From NCBI GenBank assembly GCA_050117725.1, contig JASFME010000034.1:1-13832 (forward strand): a stretch of DNA of 13,832 nucleotides, written 5' to 3'. Shown here piece after piece: positions 7,767-13,832 of this stretch (position 1 is the stretch's first letter; every line of letters begins with the position of its first letter). The notes under the pieces were generated by a model. It had not been told where the DNA came from and did no database searches. It saw only the letters and a program-made list of their open reading frames with translations. Position numbers and translations under genes: made by a program. This DNA is from JASFJH01 sp050117725. GTDB lineage: Bacteria; Pseudomonadota; Gammaproteobacteria; AKS1.

Positions 7767-7789
7767 GCCGCCGGGCTCAGCCAGGCGGC
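7767..7789. repeat. GC-rich hairpin at the convergent gene junction
   Basis: GCCGCC (7767-7772) pairs with GGCGGC (7784-7789), and an inner GCT/AGC pair flanks a single C, with one two-base mismatch between. It lies between the two convergent stops and overlaps the last codons of hinT. It may act as a shared transcription brake, but it lacks a T-run on either strand. Confidence 0.35.
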
Positions 7790-8121
7790 CAGCCCATGCC
7801 CCGCCCGGCCAGTAAGTGCAGGTGGATGTGGAACACCGTCTGGCCGGCATCGGCGTTACAGTTTATCAGGGTGCGGTAACCGCTTTCCGCATAACCGGCC
7901 TGGCCAGCCACTTCGCGGGCGGCCAGGTACATTTGCCCGACCAGCCCGGCATCACTGTCCTGCAGATCATTCAGGGTCGAGATATGCCGTTTCGGTACGA
8001 CCAGCACGTGCATCGGTGCCTGCGGGTTGATATCACGAAACGCCAGGACCTGTTCATTTTCGAACACTACATCAGGCTGAATTTCACCGGAAACGAATTT
8101 GCAAAACAGGCAATCACTCAT
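7777..8121 (-). CDS. hinT: HIT-family purine nucleoside phosphoramidase (HinT-like)
   Basis: A 114-residue histidine-triad protein. HinT enzymes hydrolyse adenosine 5'-monophosphoramidates and lysyl-AMP adducts as cytosolic homodimers. The triad FHIHLHLL is at 97-104, with H100 the expected nucleophile. C4 and C7, H46 and H98 match the zinc-binding positions of HIT proteins of this class. PMHVLVVPKRHI at 37-48 is the other family signature. Length is close to E. coli HinT (119 residues). The start MSDCLFCK at 8121 is chosen because it begins at the family N-terminus and has GAGG about 10 bases upstream. The frame remains open to 8172, but that extension has no family likeness. Confidence 0.92.
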   Translation of the reverse strand: MSDCLFCKFVSGEIQPDVVFENEQVLAFRDINPQAPMHVLVVPKRHISTLNDLQDSDAGLVGQMYLAAREVAGQAGYAESGYRTLINCNADAGQTVFHIHLHLLAGRGMGWPPG

Positions 8122-8297
8122 GCTGGCGGGTCCTCGCGTGTCTGGAAACGGGCTTGTCTCTGATCCGACCACAAAATTCCGTTACAAACAAGCAGATAGC
8201 CCCGTATTGCGGCAGACCGCGGAGATCGTTAAGCTACGCGCCTCATTACTACAGCAGCAGAAATCAGCCGCTTTTTAACCAGTTTCGAGTCGTATCC

Positions 8298-8840
8298 ATG
8301 TCAGCCCCGAACCGTACCCGCGTCGGTATTATTTCCGACACACACAGCCATCTCGACCCGCGCATTGCCGATGTCCTGCGTGGCTGCGATATTGCCGTGC
8401 ATGCCGGGGATATCATGGGCAAGCACGTCCTTGATGCGATGCGGCCTGCCGGCGGTGAAATCATTGCCGTGCGTGGCAATAACGACACGCGGGCCCAATG
8501 GCAGGCGGAGCACCACGAAGCCCTGCATGCACTTGGCTTCGAGGCCCGGCTCGACCTGCCCGGTGGCCAGGCCATCGTCCTGCATGGTCATGAACACTGG
8601 ACCGAACAGGGCCTGCACGATGTCCTGCGCGAACGCTTCCCGCACGTGCGCCTTATAATCTACGGCCACAGCCATAAACTCGTCTGTGATCTCGATACAT
8701 TCCCCTGGGTCATCAATCCCGGTGCGGCCGGACGTATCCGCACCCACGGTGGCCCTTCCTGCCTGATACTCGATGCCAGCGAGGATGACTGGCAAATCGA
8801 TACCATCCGCTTCGCCGAGGCCGGTCAGATTGCCATCTGA
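8298..8840 (+). CDS. YfcE-like metallophosphoesterase
   Basis: A 180-residue calcineurin-type phosphoesterase of the YfcE/MJ0936 group, close to the usual length of about 180. Metal-binding motifs appear in family order: SDTH at 13-16, HAGD at 35-38, GNND at 60-63, HGHEH at 96-100 and YGHSH at 122-126, followed by NPGAAG at 140-145. Family members hydrolyse phosphodiesters with two divalent metals, and the natural substrate is usually unknown. The start at 8298 puts SDTH at the normal distance from the N-terminus. The frame is open back to 8154, but those extra 48 residues do not look conserved. No good Shine-Dalgarno site is visible before the ATG. It is divergent from hinT across 176 bases. 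Confidence 0.88.
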   Translation: MSAPNRTRVGIISDTHSHLDPRIADVLRGCDIAVHAGDIMGKHVLDAMRPAGGEIIAVRGNNDTRAQWQAEHHEALHALGFEARLDLPGGQAIVLHGHEHWTEQGLHDVLRERFPHVRLIIYGHSHKLVCDLDTFPWVINPGAAGRIRTHGGPSCLILDASEDDWQIDTIRFAEAGQIAI

Positions 8841-8906
8841 TAGTTGACCTGCAAGGTTTTTTTTCGCAGCATAAGCAGGTAGCCGCAGGAAGCGGTGTAT
8901 TAACCT

Positions 8907-8919
8907 GTGTTCAGAACAC
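8907..8919. promoter_or_regulatory. Perfect 13-base palindrome upstream of the methyltransferase gene
   Basis: GTGTTC-A-GAACAC is an exact 6-1-6 palindrome 38 bases before the chosen ATG. It overlaps a possible -35 (TTCAGA, 8910-8915) that is 18 bases before TATAAG (8934-8939). It could be an operator, though the promoter match is only moderate. Confidence 0.4.
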
Positions 8920-8957
8920 GAAAATACCAACAATATAAGGAATATGGGGGAAGTGCC

Positions 8958-10202
8958 ATGCTGTACTGGTTAGATAGTTGGCTGCTTCGACATATGTACC
9001 GCGCCATGAACAAGCCGCCGGTACACATCAGCCTGTGGAATGGCCTGGTCATCAGGCCCGAGAGTGGCCTTGAACCGGTAGCACACATCCGCATCCATAA
9101 CCGCGGCAGTTTCTATCGCCTGTTTCTCAACCCGGATCTCTATTTTGGTGAGGGCTATAGCCGTGGTGACATAGAAATCCAGGGCGATCTCGTGCAAGGC
9201 CTCGAAGCCTGTTACAACGGCATGCGCCAAGGCCCGCGCAGTCGATTGGCGAAAATGATCACGTACTGGCAGGCACGCCCGCGTCGTAACACCCCGGACG
9301 GATCAAAACGCCATATTCATCATCACTACGATATCGGCAATGATTTCTACCGCCTGTGGCTGGACAGGCATGCCATGCAATATACCTGCGCCTATTACCC
9401 TAGCCGGGATGCCACGCTGGAAGACGCACAAATTGCAAAAATGGATCATGTCGCGCGCAAATTACAGCTCAAGCCCGGCGACACCGTCGTTGAAGCAGGC
9501 TGTGGCTGGGGCGCGCTCGGCCTGCATTTCGCCAGGCATTATGGTGTGAACGTACGTGCCTATAATATTTCCCACCAGCAAATCCTGTACGCACGTGAGC
9601 AGGCAAAGTTGCACGGTGTCGAAGACAAGATTGAATATGTCGAGGATGACTACCGCAACATCACTGGCAGCTATGATGTATTTGTGTCCGTCGGCATGCT
9701 CGAGCACGTTGGCCTGCAGAATTACAAGGAGTTGAGCAATGTCATCTCACGCTGCCTGCGCGAGGACGGTCGTGGCCTGATTCACAGCATTGGCCGCAAC
9801 CGTGCCGCACGCATGAATGCATGGATTGAACGGAATATCTTCCCTGGCGCCTACCCGCCGACGTTACGTGAGGCCATGGATATCTTCGAGCCCAACAACT
9901 TCTCCGTGCTCGATGTTGAGAACCTTCGCCTGCACTATGCACAAACCCTCACACACTGGCTTGAACGTTATGACGAGCAAGCCGATACGGTACTGGACAT
10001 GTTTGACGAACGGTTCGTACGTGCCTGGCGCCTGTATCTGGCCGGCTCGATTGCCGCCTTTACCAGCGGTACGCTGCAATTATTCCAGATCACGTTTGCA
10101 CCGGGCGAAAGTAACAACATCCCCTGGACGCGTGAACATATTTATCGTGATGAACCTGTCGATGAACCAAACAGCGAGGTCGTATGGAAACGTGCGATGT
10201 CC
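8958..10202 (+). CDS. cfa: Cyclopropane-fatty-acid-synthase-family SAM methyltransferase
   Basis: A 415-residue enzyme (the TGA stop occupies 10203-10205). The family transfers the methyl group of S-adenosylmethionine to the double bond of phospholipid acyl chains at the inner membrane face. The SAM-binding motif VVEAGCGWG is at 177-185. Residues matching the E. coli Cfa active site are C144 (YTCAYYP), E249 (GMLEHVG), H276 (IHSIG) and Y360 (RLYLAG). The first 110 residues form the lipid-binding N-terminal part. It is slightly longer than E. coli Cfa (382 residues). The ATG at 8958 is chosen from GGGGGAAG at 8946-8953; a GTG at 8907 lacks a ribosome site and falls in the palindrome. Its end overlaps the start of the next gene by 22 bases, so the two are probably translationally coupled. 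The product may be a cyclopropane, methylene or methyl branch, and sequence alone does not decide. Confidence 0.92.
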
Positions 10203-11305
10203 TGATCGTCGGCGGTGGACCGGCCGGCTCCACCTGCGCCCGTGAACTGCAACGCGCCGGCCTTGATGTCATCGTCCTCGACAAGGCGCAGTTTCCCCGT
10301 GACAAGATCTGTGCCGGCTGGGTCACCCCCGCGGTCATGGAATCACTGGGCATCGATCCCGACGAATATGGCCGCAACCATACCCTGCAACCGATCAGCG
10401 CGTTTCGTACCAGCCGCCTCGGCGACGACCCGATCCTGACGCGTTTTGACCATGTCATCAGTTACGGTATTCGCCGTTGTGAATTTGACGACTACCTGCT
10501 GCGCCGCTGTGGCGCCCGCCTGCGTCTCGGCGAGAAATTGAGCAGTATTGAAAAACAGGGTGCCCACTGGATCATCAATGGCAATATCAAAACGCCGCTG
10601 GTGATAGGTGCGGGCGGCCACTACTGCCCGGTGGCGCGTTTCATGGGTGCGAAGCTCGGCGCTGCGGAACTCCCCGTCGCGGCACAGGAAATCGAGTTTG
10701 TCCTGAATGACGACCAGTTACGCCACTGCCCGGTGGAAGCCGACACGCCGGAACTGTTTTTCACCCGGGACCTGAAGGGGTATGGCTGGATATTCCGCAA
10801 AGGCAACTACCTGAACATCGGCCTGGGCCGGCAGGACAACAACAAGCTGGCAGGACATGTCGATGACTTCGTCACACAGCTGCAACAGGCCGGGCGTATT
10901 CCGGCCGATCTGCCCAAGTTCAGCGGCCATGCCTACCTGCTCTATCCCGATGCCCCCCGCAAGGTGCTTATGGATAACATGCTGCTGATTGGTGACGCGG
11001 CCGGTCTGGCCTATCCGCAAAGTGGTGAAGGTATCCGGCCCGCCATCGAATCCGCGCTGCTCGCCGCCAACACGATTATCAGCGCCGATCATGACTACAG
11101 TGCGGCACGGCTGCAGGCCTATGAACGCGCCCTCGCGGAACGCTTCGGCAAGCGGGGCCGCGGCTTGCTCGGCCAGCTTGTCCCCCATGCCCTGAAACAA
11201 CAACTGGCCGGCCTGCTCATGCGTATGCCCTGGTTTGCCCGCCATGTGATCATTGATCGCTGGTTCCTGCACAGCCAGCAGGCACCACTGTTACCGGGTA
11301 TCTGA
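10184..11305 (+). CDS. Geranylgeranyl-reductase-like FAD-dependent oxidoreductase
   Basis: A 373-residue flavoprotein of the GGR family, which saturates C=C bonds of isoprenoid chains. The FAD dinucleotide loop VGGGPAGS is at 9-16. PRDKICAGW at 38-46 carries C43 at the position of the conserved family cysteine. The substrate-channel motif YxWxF...GxG is present as YGWIF (200-204) and GLG (213-215), with Arg where the family usually has Pro. GDAAG (270-274) and QSGEGIRPA (279-287) bind the flavin. It starts inside the end of the methyltransferase gene, with a 22-base overlap, so the two proteins are probably made together. By context it may reduce a double bond in the methylated lipid or a polyprenyl chain; this is inference. 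The identity as a GGR-like oxidoreductase is firm, the substrate is not. Confidence 0.87.
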   Translation: METCDVLIVGGGPAGSTCARELQRAGLDVIVLDKAQFPRDKICAGWVTPAVMESLGIDPDEYGRNHTLQPISAFRTSRLGDDPILTRFDHVISYGIRRCEFDDYLLRRCGARLRLGEKLSSIEKQGAHWIINGNIKTPLVIGAGGHYCPVARFMGAKLGAAELPVAAQEIEFVLNDDQLRHCPVEADTPELFFTRDLKGYGWIFRKGNYLNIGLGRQDNNKLAGHVDDFVTQLQQAGRIPADLPKFSGHAYLLYPDAPRKVLMDNMLLIGDAAGLAYPQSGEGIRPAIESALLAANTIISADHDYSAARLQAYERALAERFGKRGRGLLGQLVPHALKQQLAGLLMRMPWFARHVIIDRWFLHSQQAPLLPGI

Positions 11306-11346
11306 AATGGTTATTGGCGATGCGAAGCGCCGCAATCACTAGCGGG

Positions 11347-12201
11347 TCAGTCCTCGTCGCCGGTGGCGACCGGCCGGTCAGGGTCACTGCACCACTCACT
11401 CCATGAACCGACATACAGGCGGGCACCGCTCAACCCGGCATGCTGCATGGCCAGCAGGTTATGACAGGCCGTCACGCCGGAACCACACATGTGTACTACT
11501 GAGGCAGCCGAATTGTCTTCAAGATACGGTGTCCAGAGTTTGCGCAGTGCCTCTGGCGGCAGGAAGCGGCCTGATTCATCCAGGTTGCGCATGAAGAAAT
11601 GATTGGTTGCGCCCGGCACATGGCCCGCGACCGGGTCCAGGGGTTCCTGCTCGCCCCTGAAACGGCCCGGGTCACGTGCATCAATCAGGCTAACCGTGTG
11701 CTCGACAAGAAGCTGCTGCAGTTCCTCAACCGGCACTGCCGGGGACAGAATATCACCGGCAGTAAAATCACCCGGTTGCCTGTCAGGCACATCGGTCGTC
11801 AGCTGCCCGCCACTCTCACACCAGGCTTTCCAGCCACCATCGAGCACGGCAACCTTGTCGTGGCCGAGCCAACGCAACAACCACCACAGGCGTGATGCCA
11901 TGGCCCCGCCCTGCGCATCGTATGCAACCAGCTGGCTGTCGCGGTTCACTCCCCATTCACGCAGGCGTGCTGCCAGGCTTTCACGATCCGGCAACGGGTG
12001 ACGGCCATTTACGCCGGTTTTTTTACCGGCCAGGTCATTATCGAGGTGCGCGTACACCGCACCGGGAATATGCCCCTCGTCGTAGGACGCCTGCCCCGCT
12101 GTGACTTCGTTCAGGTTAAACCGGCAATCAATGACACACAGATCAGACTGCCCGAGTTGCCGCGCCAGATCGTCGGCGGATATGAGTGTGGTATAGGCCA
12201 T
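11347..12201 (-). CDS. sseA: 3-mercaptopyruvate (thiosulfate) sulfurtransferase, two rhodanese domains
   Basis: A 284-residue tandem rhodanese that moves a sulfane sulfur from 3-mercaptopyruvate, or thiosulfate, to a thiol acceptor such as cyanide or thioredoxin. The N-terminal domain (about 5-135) is inactive, with Asp (YDAQGG, 94-99) where the catalytic Cys would be. The C-terminal domain (about 150-280) holds the active loop CGSGVTA at 239-245, with nucleophile C239. That loop is the E. coli SseA type, favouring mercaptopyruvate over thiosulfate. Length matches SseA (about 280). No good Shine-Dalgarno site precedes the ATG, and a strong hairpin lies 16 bases upstream. It converges with the GGR-like gene, with 41 bases between the stops. 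Confidence 0.93.
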   Translation of the reverse strand: MAYTTLISADDLARQLGQSDLCVIDCRFNLNEVTAGQASYDEGHIPGAVYAHLDNDLAGKKTGVNGRHPLPDRESLAARLREWGVNRDSQLVAYDAQGGAMASRLWWLLRWLGHDKVAVLDGGWKAWCESGGQLTTDVPDRQPGDFTAGDILSPAVPVEELQQLLVEHTVSLIDARDPGRFRGEQEPLDPVAGHVPGATNHFFMRNLDESGRFLPPEALRKLWTPYLEDNSAASVVHMCGSGVTACHNLLAMQHAGLSGARLYVGSWSEWCSDPDRPVATGDED

Positions 12202-12217
12202 GGGCAGAGACTATAAG

Positions 12218-12256
12218 AAATGTAAACGCCCGCGACAAGCGCGGGCGTTTACATTT
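12218..12256 (-). terminator. Long perfect stem-loop, terminator of the secreted-protein gene and leader of sseA
   Basis: TGTAAACGCCCGCG (12221-12234) and its exact complement (12240-12253) surround a 5-base loop. A further AAA/TTT pairing extends the stem to 17 bp. Read on the minus strand it starts 17 bases after the end of the secreted-protein gene and is followed by a short T-rich stretch (TTTCTTAT), which suits a Rho-independent terminator. It ends only 16 bases before the sseA ATG. Confidence 0.8.
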
Positions 12257-12273
12257 TCGCGATAGTTGCGGAG

Positions 12274-13278
12274 CTATTTGAGTTTTCCCAGCGCCTTGCC
12301 GTTACCATTACCACCGGCATTACCATGCACTGCTCCTCCACCCGCACTGACGATACCCTGGCCACCTGCAGGTGCATGACCATAGGCATTTCCCTGTCCA
12401 TGTGATTTCACTGCCTGTGAATTGCCGGCCGCAATACTGCCAATCGAGCTGCCACCCGCGGTGACAATACCGCGCCCATAGCCGTGTCCATTTGAAACAT
12501 GCGTGGTTTTGATTTTTGGCGATGCGCCACGCGCATTGCGTGTAGTTGCAGTATCAGCTGTGTCAGTTGTACTCACATCACCCGTCGTGGAGCCGGATGA
12601 CACCGTAGTTGGCGCGCTATAGACCTTGCCCGACTTCAGCCCGCTCATCACATGACCAAGCTTCGTGTCGTATTGCTGGGCAATCTCGCCCCAGCCCATT
12701 CCTTCGCTGCGCAAGGCCAATACACCTTCGAGTTCGATTACCTGGCCATCACTCGTGGTAATACTGCCACCCAGCAAGGCGGCCTCGAGATCAATAGCCC
12801 CTGGCTCGGTGATGCCTAACTGGCTCAGGTTGTGCTGGGCAAGACCTAGAGTAATAAAGACGTTGCCGTTCCCCATGTGACCCGTGGGGGGCTCGATCAC
12901 CACCGTCTCAGTCACCTGTACACCATCTGCGTCGGTGTAGGTGTTTGTCAGTGTAAATTCTTCGCCACTTCGCAAGCCACTTACGACCTCGGTTGCCGAC
13001 TCACCCAGCAGTCCACTGAAATCATTACTGATTTTTGAAATTGCATGTGTGTCGTTCGCCGTACTGGTTGAATCTATCACAGCACCCTCTTCAACCAGTG
13101 TGTCTGTCATGTCTGCCGTGGCTGTGCTGTCGTCAGGTGTTTCCGACACATCCATTGTGGTCGTGCTGTCGGCTGTTTCTGTCATGGCAACAGTTGTCGT
13201 GCCATCCTGGGTCTCGGCCATGGCTGCCTGGCTGAACAGTCCGGCAATAACGAGTGCAAGCATAGTCTGTCTGTTCAT
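12274..13278 (-). CDS. Secreted Thr-rich / Gly-rich protein of unknown function
   Basis: A 334-residue protein with a clear Sec signal peptide (basic start, hydrophobic 6-19, likely cut after AMA at 21). The mature N-terminus (22-75) is low-complexity, rich in Thr, Asp and Ser. A folded-looking middle (about 85-218) contains a GNGN/GLAQ block (136-147), an EAALLGG segment (165-171) and SEGMGWGEIAQQYDTKLGHV (191-210). Two similar short motifs, SGLRSGEEF (100-108) and SGLKSGKVY (212-220), flank this middle. After a second Thr-rich linker (222-247), the Gly/His/Asn-rich tail contains an internal repeat: GRGIVTAGGSSIG (268-280) and GQGIVSAGGGAVHG (306-319). GAGGAG lies just upstream of the ATG. 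I know no function. It forms an operon with the lipoprotein gene 13 bases upstream and is presumably periplasmic or surface-exposed. Confidence 0.85.
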   Translation of the reverse strand: MNRQTMLALVIAGLFSQAAMAETQDGTTTVAMTETADSTTTMDVSETPDDSTATADMTDTLVEEGAVIDSTSTANDTHAISKISNDFSGLLGESATEVVSGLRSGEEFTLTNTYTDADGVQVTETVVIEPPTGHMGNGNVFITLGLAQHNLSQLGITEPGAIDLEAALLGGSITTSDGQVIELEGVLALRSEGMGWGEIAQQYDTKLGHVMSGLKSGKVYSAPTTVSSGSTTGDVSTTDTADTATTRNARGASPKIKTTHVSNGHGYGRGIVTAGGSSIGSIAAGNSQAVKSHGQGNAYGHAPAGGQGIVSAGGGAVHGNAGGNGNGKALGKLK

Positions 13279-13291
13279 TGTTCTTCTCTCC

Positions 13292-13756
13292 TCAGGCGCC
13301 TACCAGCACCTTTCCTGTCTGATTACCTGCCAACACCTTTTCTGTCTGAATAATGATTTCCGTGGCAGTAGCCCTGTCCATGAAAATGGGACCCTGGCGG
13401 GCGACCGAGCGAATCCGGGTTGTCCTGCTGCTGACGGCCTCCAGTGTCAGCTCAATCTGATGTTCATTTGATATTGCCGTAATGACTTGCTTGTCCGGGC
13501 TTTTCTCGATTGCCTTGACCTTTATGCCCATGTTTTTAAGGGCTTTTGTCGAGGCCGTGCTGACGTTGTTCATCGGCGCGGTAAAGGTCTTGTAGGCAAC
13601 GCTGTTCAGTCCATAACTCACACCGGTGGACGCACCGATACCAAACAGGGTCAAAGACACAGGATCACAGCCGGCCAGCCCCATGCTGGTCAACAACACA
13701 AGCATTGCAGGTGTGTGACGAATGCTTTTGTATTGTGAAAATTTCAACATGCTCAT
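13292..13756 (-). CDS. DUF3568-like small lipoprotein
   Basis: A 154-residue protein with a lipoprotein signal: basic N-terminus, hydrophobic 16-28 and lipobox LAGC at 27-30, so C30 should be lipidated. The mature part begins with a short Gly/Ser-rich hydrophobic stretch (LFGIGASTGVSYGLNSVAY). An alpha/beta region of the DUF3568 kind follows (TASTKALKNMGIKVK, then strands). The family is uncharacterised. The start could be 13756 or 13750: AGGGGG lies 4 bases before the first and 10 before the second, and the difference does not change the lipobox. The gene is followed after 13 bases by the secreted-protein gene, so the two are co-transcribed. Residues past this start, up to the window edge, are not supported. 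Confidence 0.78.
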   Translation of the reverse strand: MSMLKFSQYKSIRHTPAMLVLLTSMGLAGCDPVSLTLFGIGASTGVSYGLNSVAYKTFTAPMNNVSTASTKALKNMGIKVKAIEKSPDKQVITAISNEHQIELTLEAVSSRTTRIRSVARQGPIFMDRATATEIIIQTEKVLAGNQTGKVLVGA

Positions 13757-13832
13757 ATGACCCCCTGAATAAAATATGGTACTGAACCCGGGCATTATCC
13801 CGATACACCTCGACTGCTTGACAGACAAAACA

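Noticed and set aside
8154..8297. N-terminal extension of the metallophosphoesterase
   Set aside because: The additional 48 residues look like translated spacer and would push the SDTH motif far from the N-terminus compared with the family.
8842..8870. T-run after the phosphoesterase as a Rho-independent terminator
   Set aside because: The eight-T run is preceded by only a 4-bp stem (ACCT/AGGT), too weak to call. TTGACC there also resembles a -35, but no good -10 follows at normal spacing.
11306..11346. Terminator between the GGR-like gene and sseA
   Set aside because: The stem (ATTGGCG with CGCCGCAAT) needs a bulge and has no T-run on either strand.
12274..13278. Gly-rich and Thr-rich repeats as a tandem DNA repeat or mobile element
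   Set aside because: The similarity is at the protein level with varied codons; there are no direct DNA repeats, terminal inverted repeats or transposase.

Overview
The window reads as a moderately GC-rich stretch of a Pseudomonadota chromosome, most likely a gammaproteobacterium. The basis is the family content: Zwf, a DUF3683-type flavin/iron-sulfur dehydrogenase, SseA-type sulfurtransferase, HinT, a YfcE-like phosphodiesterase and a DUF3568-like lipoprotein. It is tightly packed, with short intergenic regions and recognisable Shine-Dalgarno sites. I see no insertion sequence, integrase, phage gene, tRNA, rRNA or CRISPR array.

Left part (1-6095): the end of an unidentified acidic protein (+) converges on a minus-strand glucose-6-phosphate dehydrogenase. 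This enzyme is unusual because its C-terminus continues into a cyclic-nucleotide-binding domain. Divergent from it is a 1279-residue respiratory-type dehydrogenase that joins a DUF3683 region, a flavin oxidase half and a GlcF-like iron-sulfur half in one chain.

Middle (6096-8840): an AT-rich spacer leads to a small lysine-rich DUF2934 protein. Next is a 149-residue protein of unknown function behind a clear sigma70-like promoter bracketed by an inverted repeat, and then a strong terminator. A four-helix small membrane protein, HinT (-) and a YfcE-like phosphodiesterase (+) follow.

Right part (8841-13832): a cyclopropane-fatty-acid-synthase-family methyltransferase overlaps the start of a geranylgeranyl-reductase-like flavoprotein. 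The coupling suggests two successive steps in modifying membrane lipid acyl or isoprenoid chains. They converge on sseA (-). Upstream of sseA lies a two-gene minus-strand unit coding for a lipoprotein and a secreted Thr-rich/Gly-rich protein, closed by a strong hairpin that sits only 16 bases before the sseA start codon.

The best candidates for something new are the G6PD-cNMP fusion, the methyltransferase/GGR-like pair, and the lipoprotein/secreted-protein unit. No defence or mobile system is visible.
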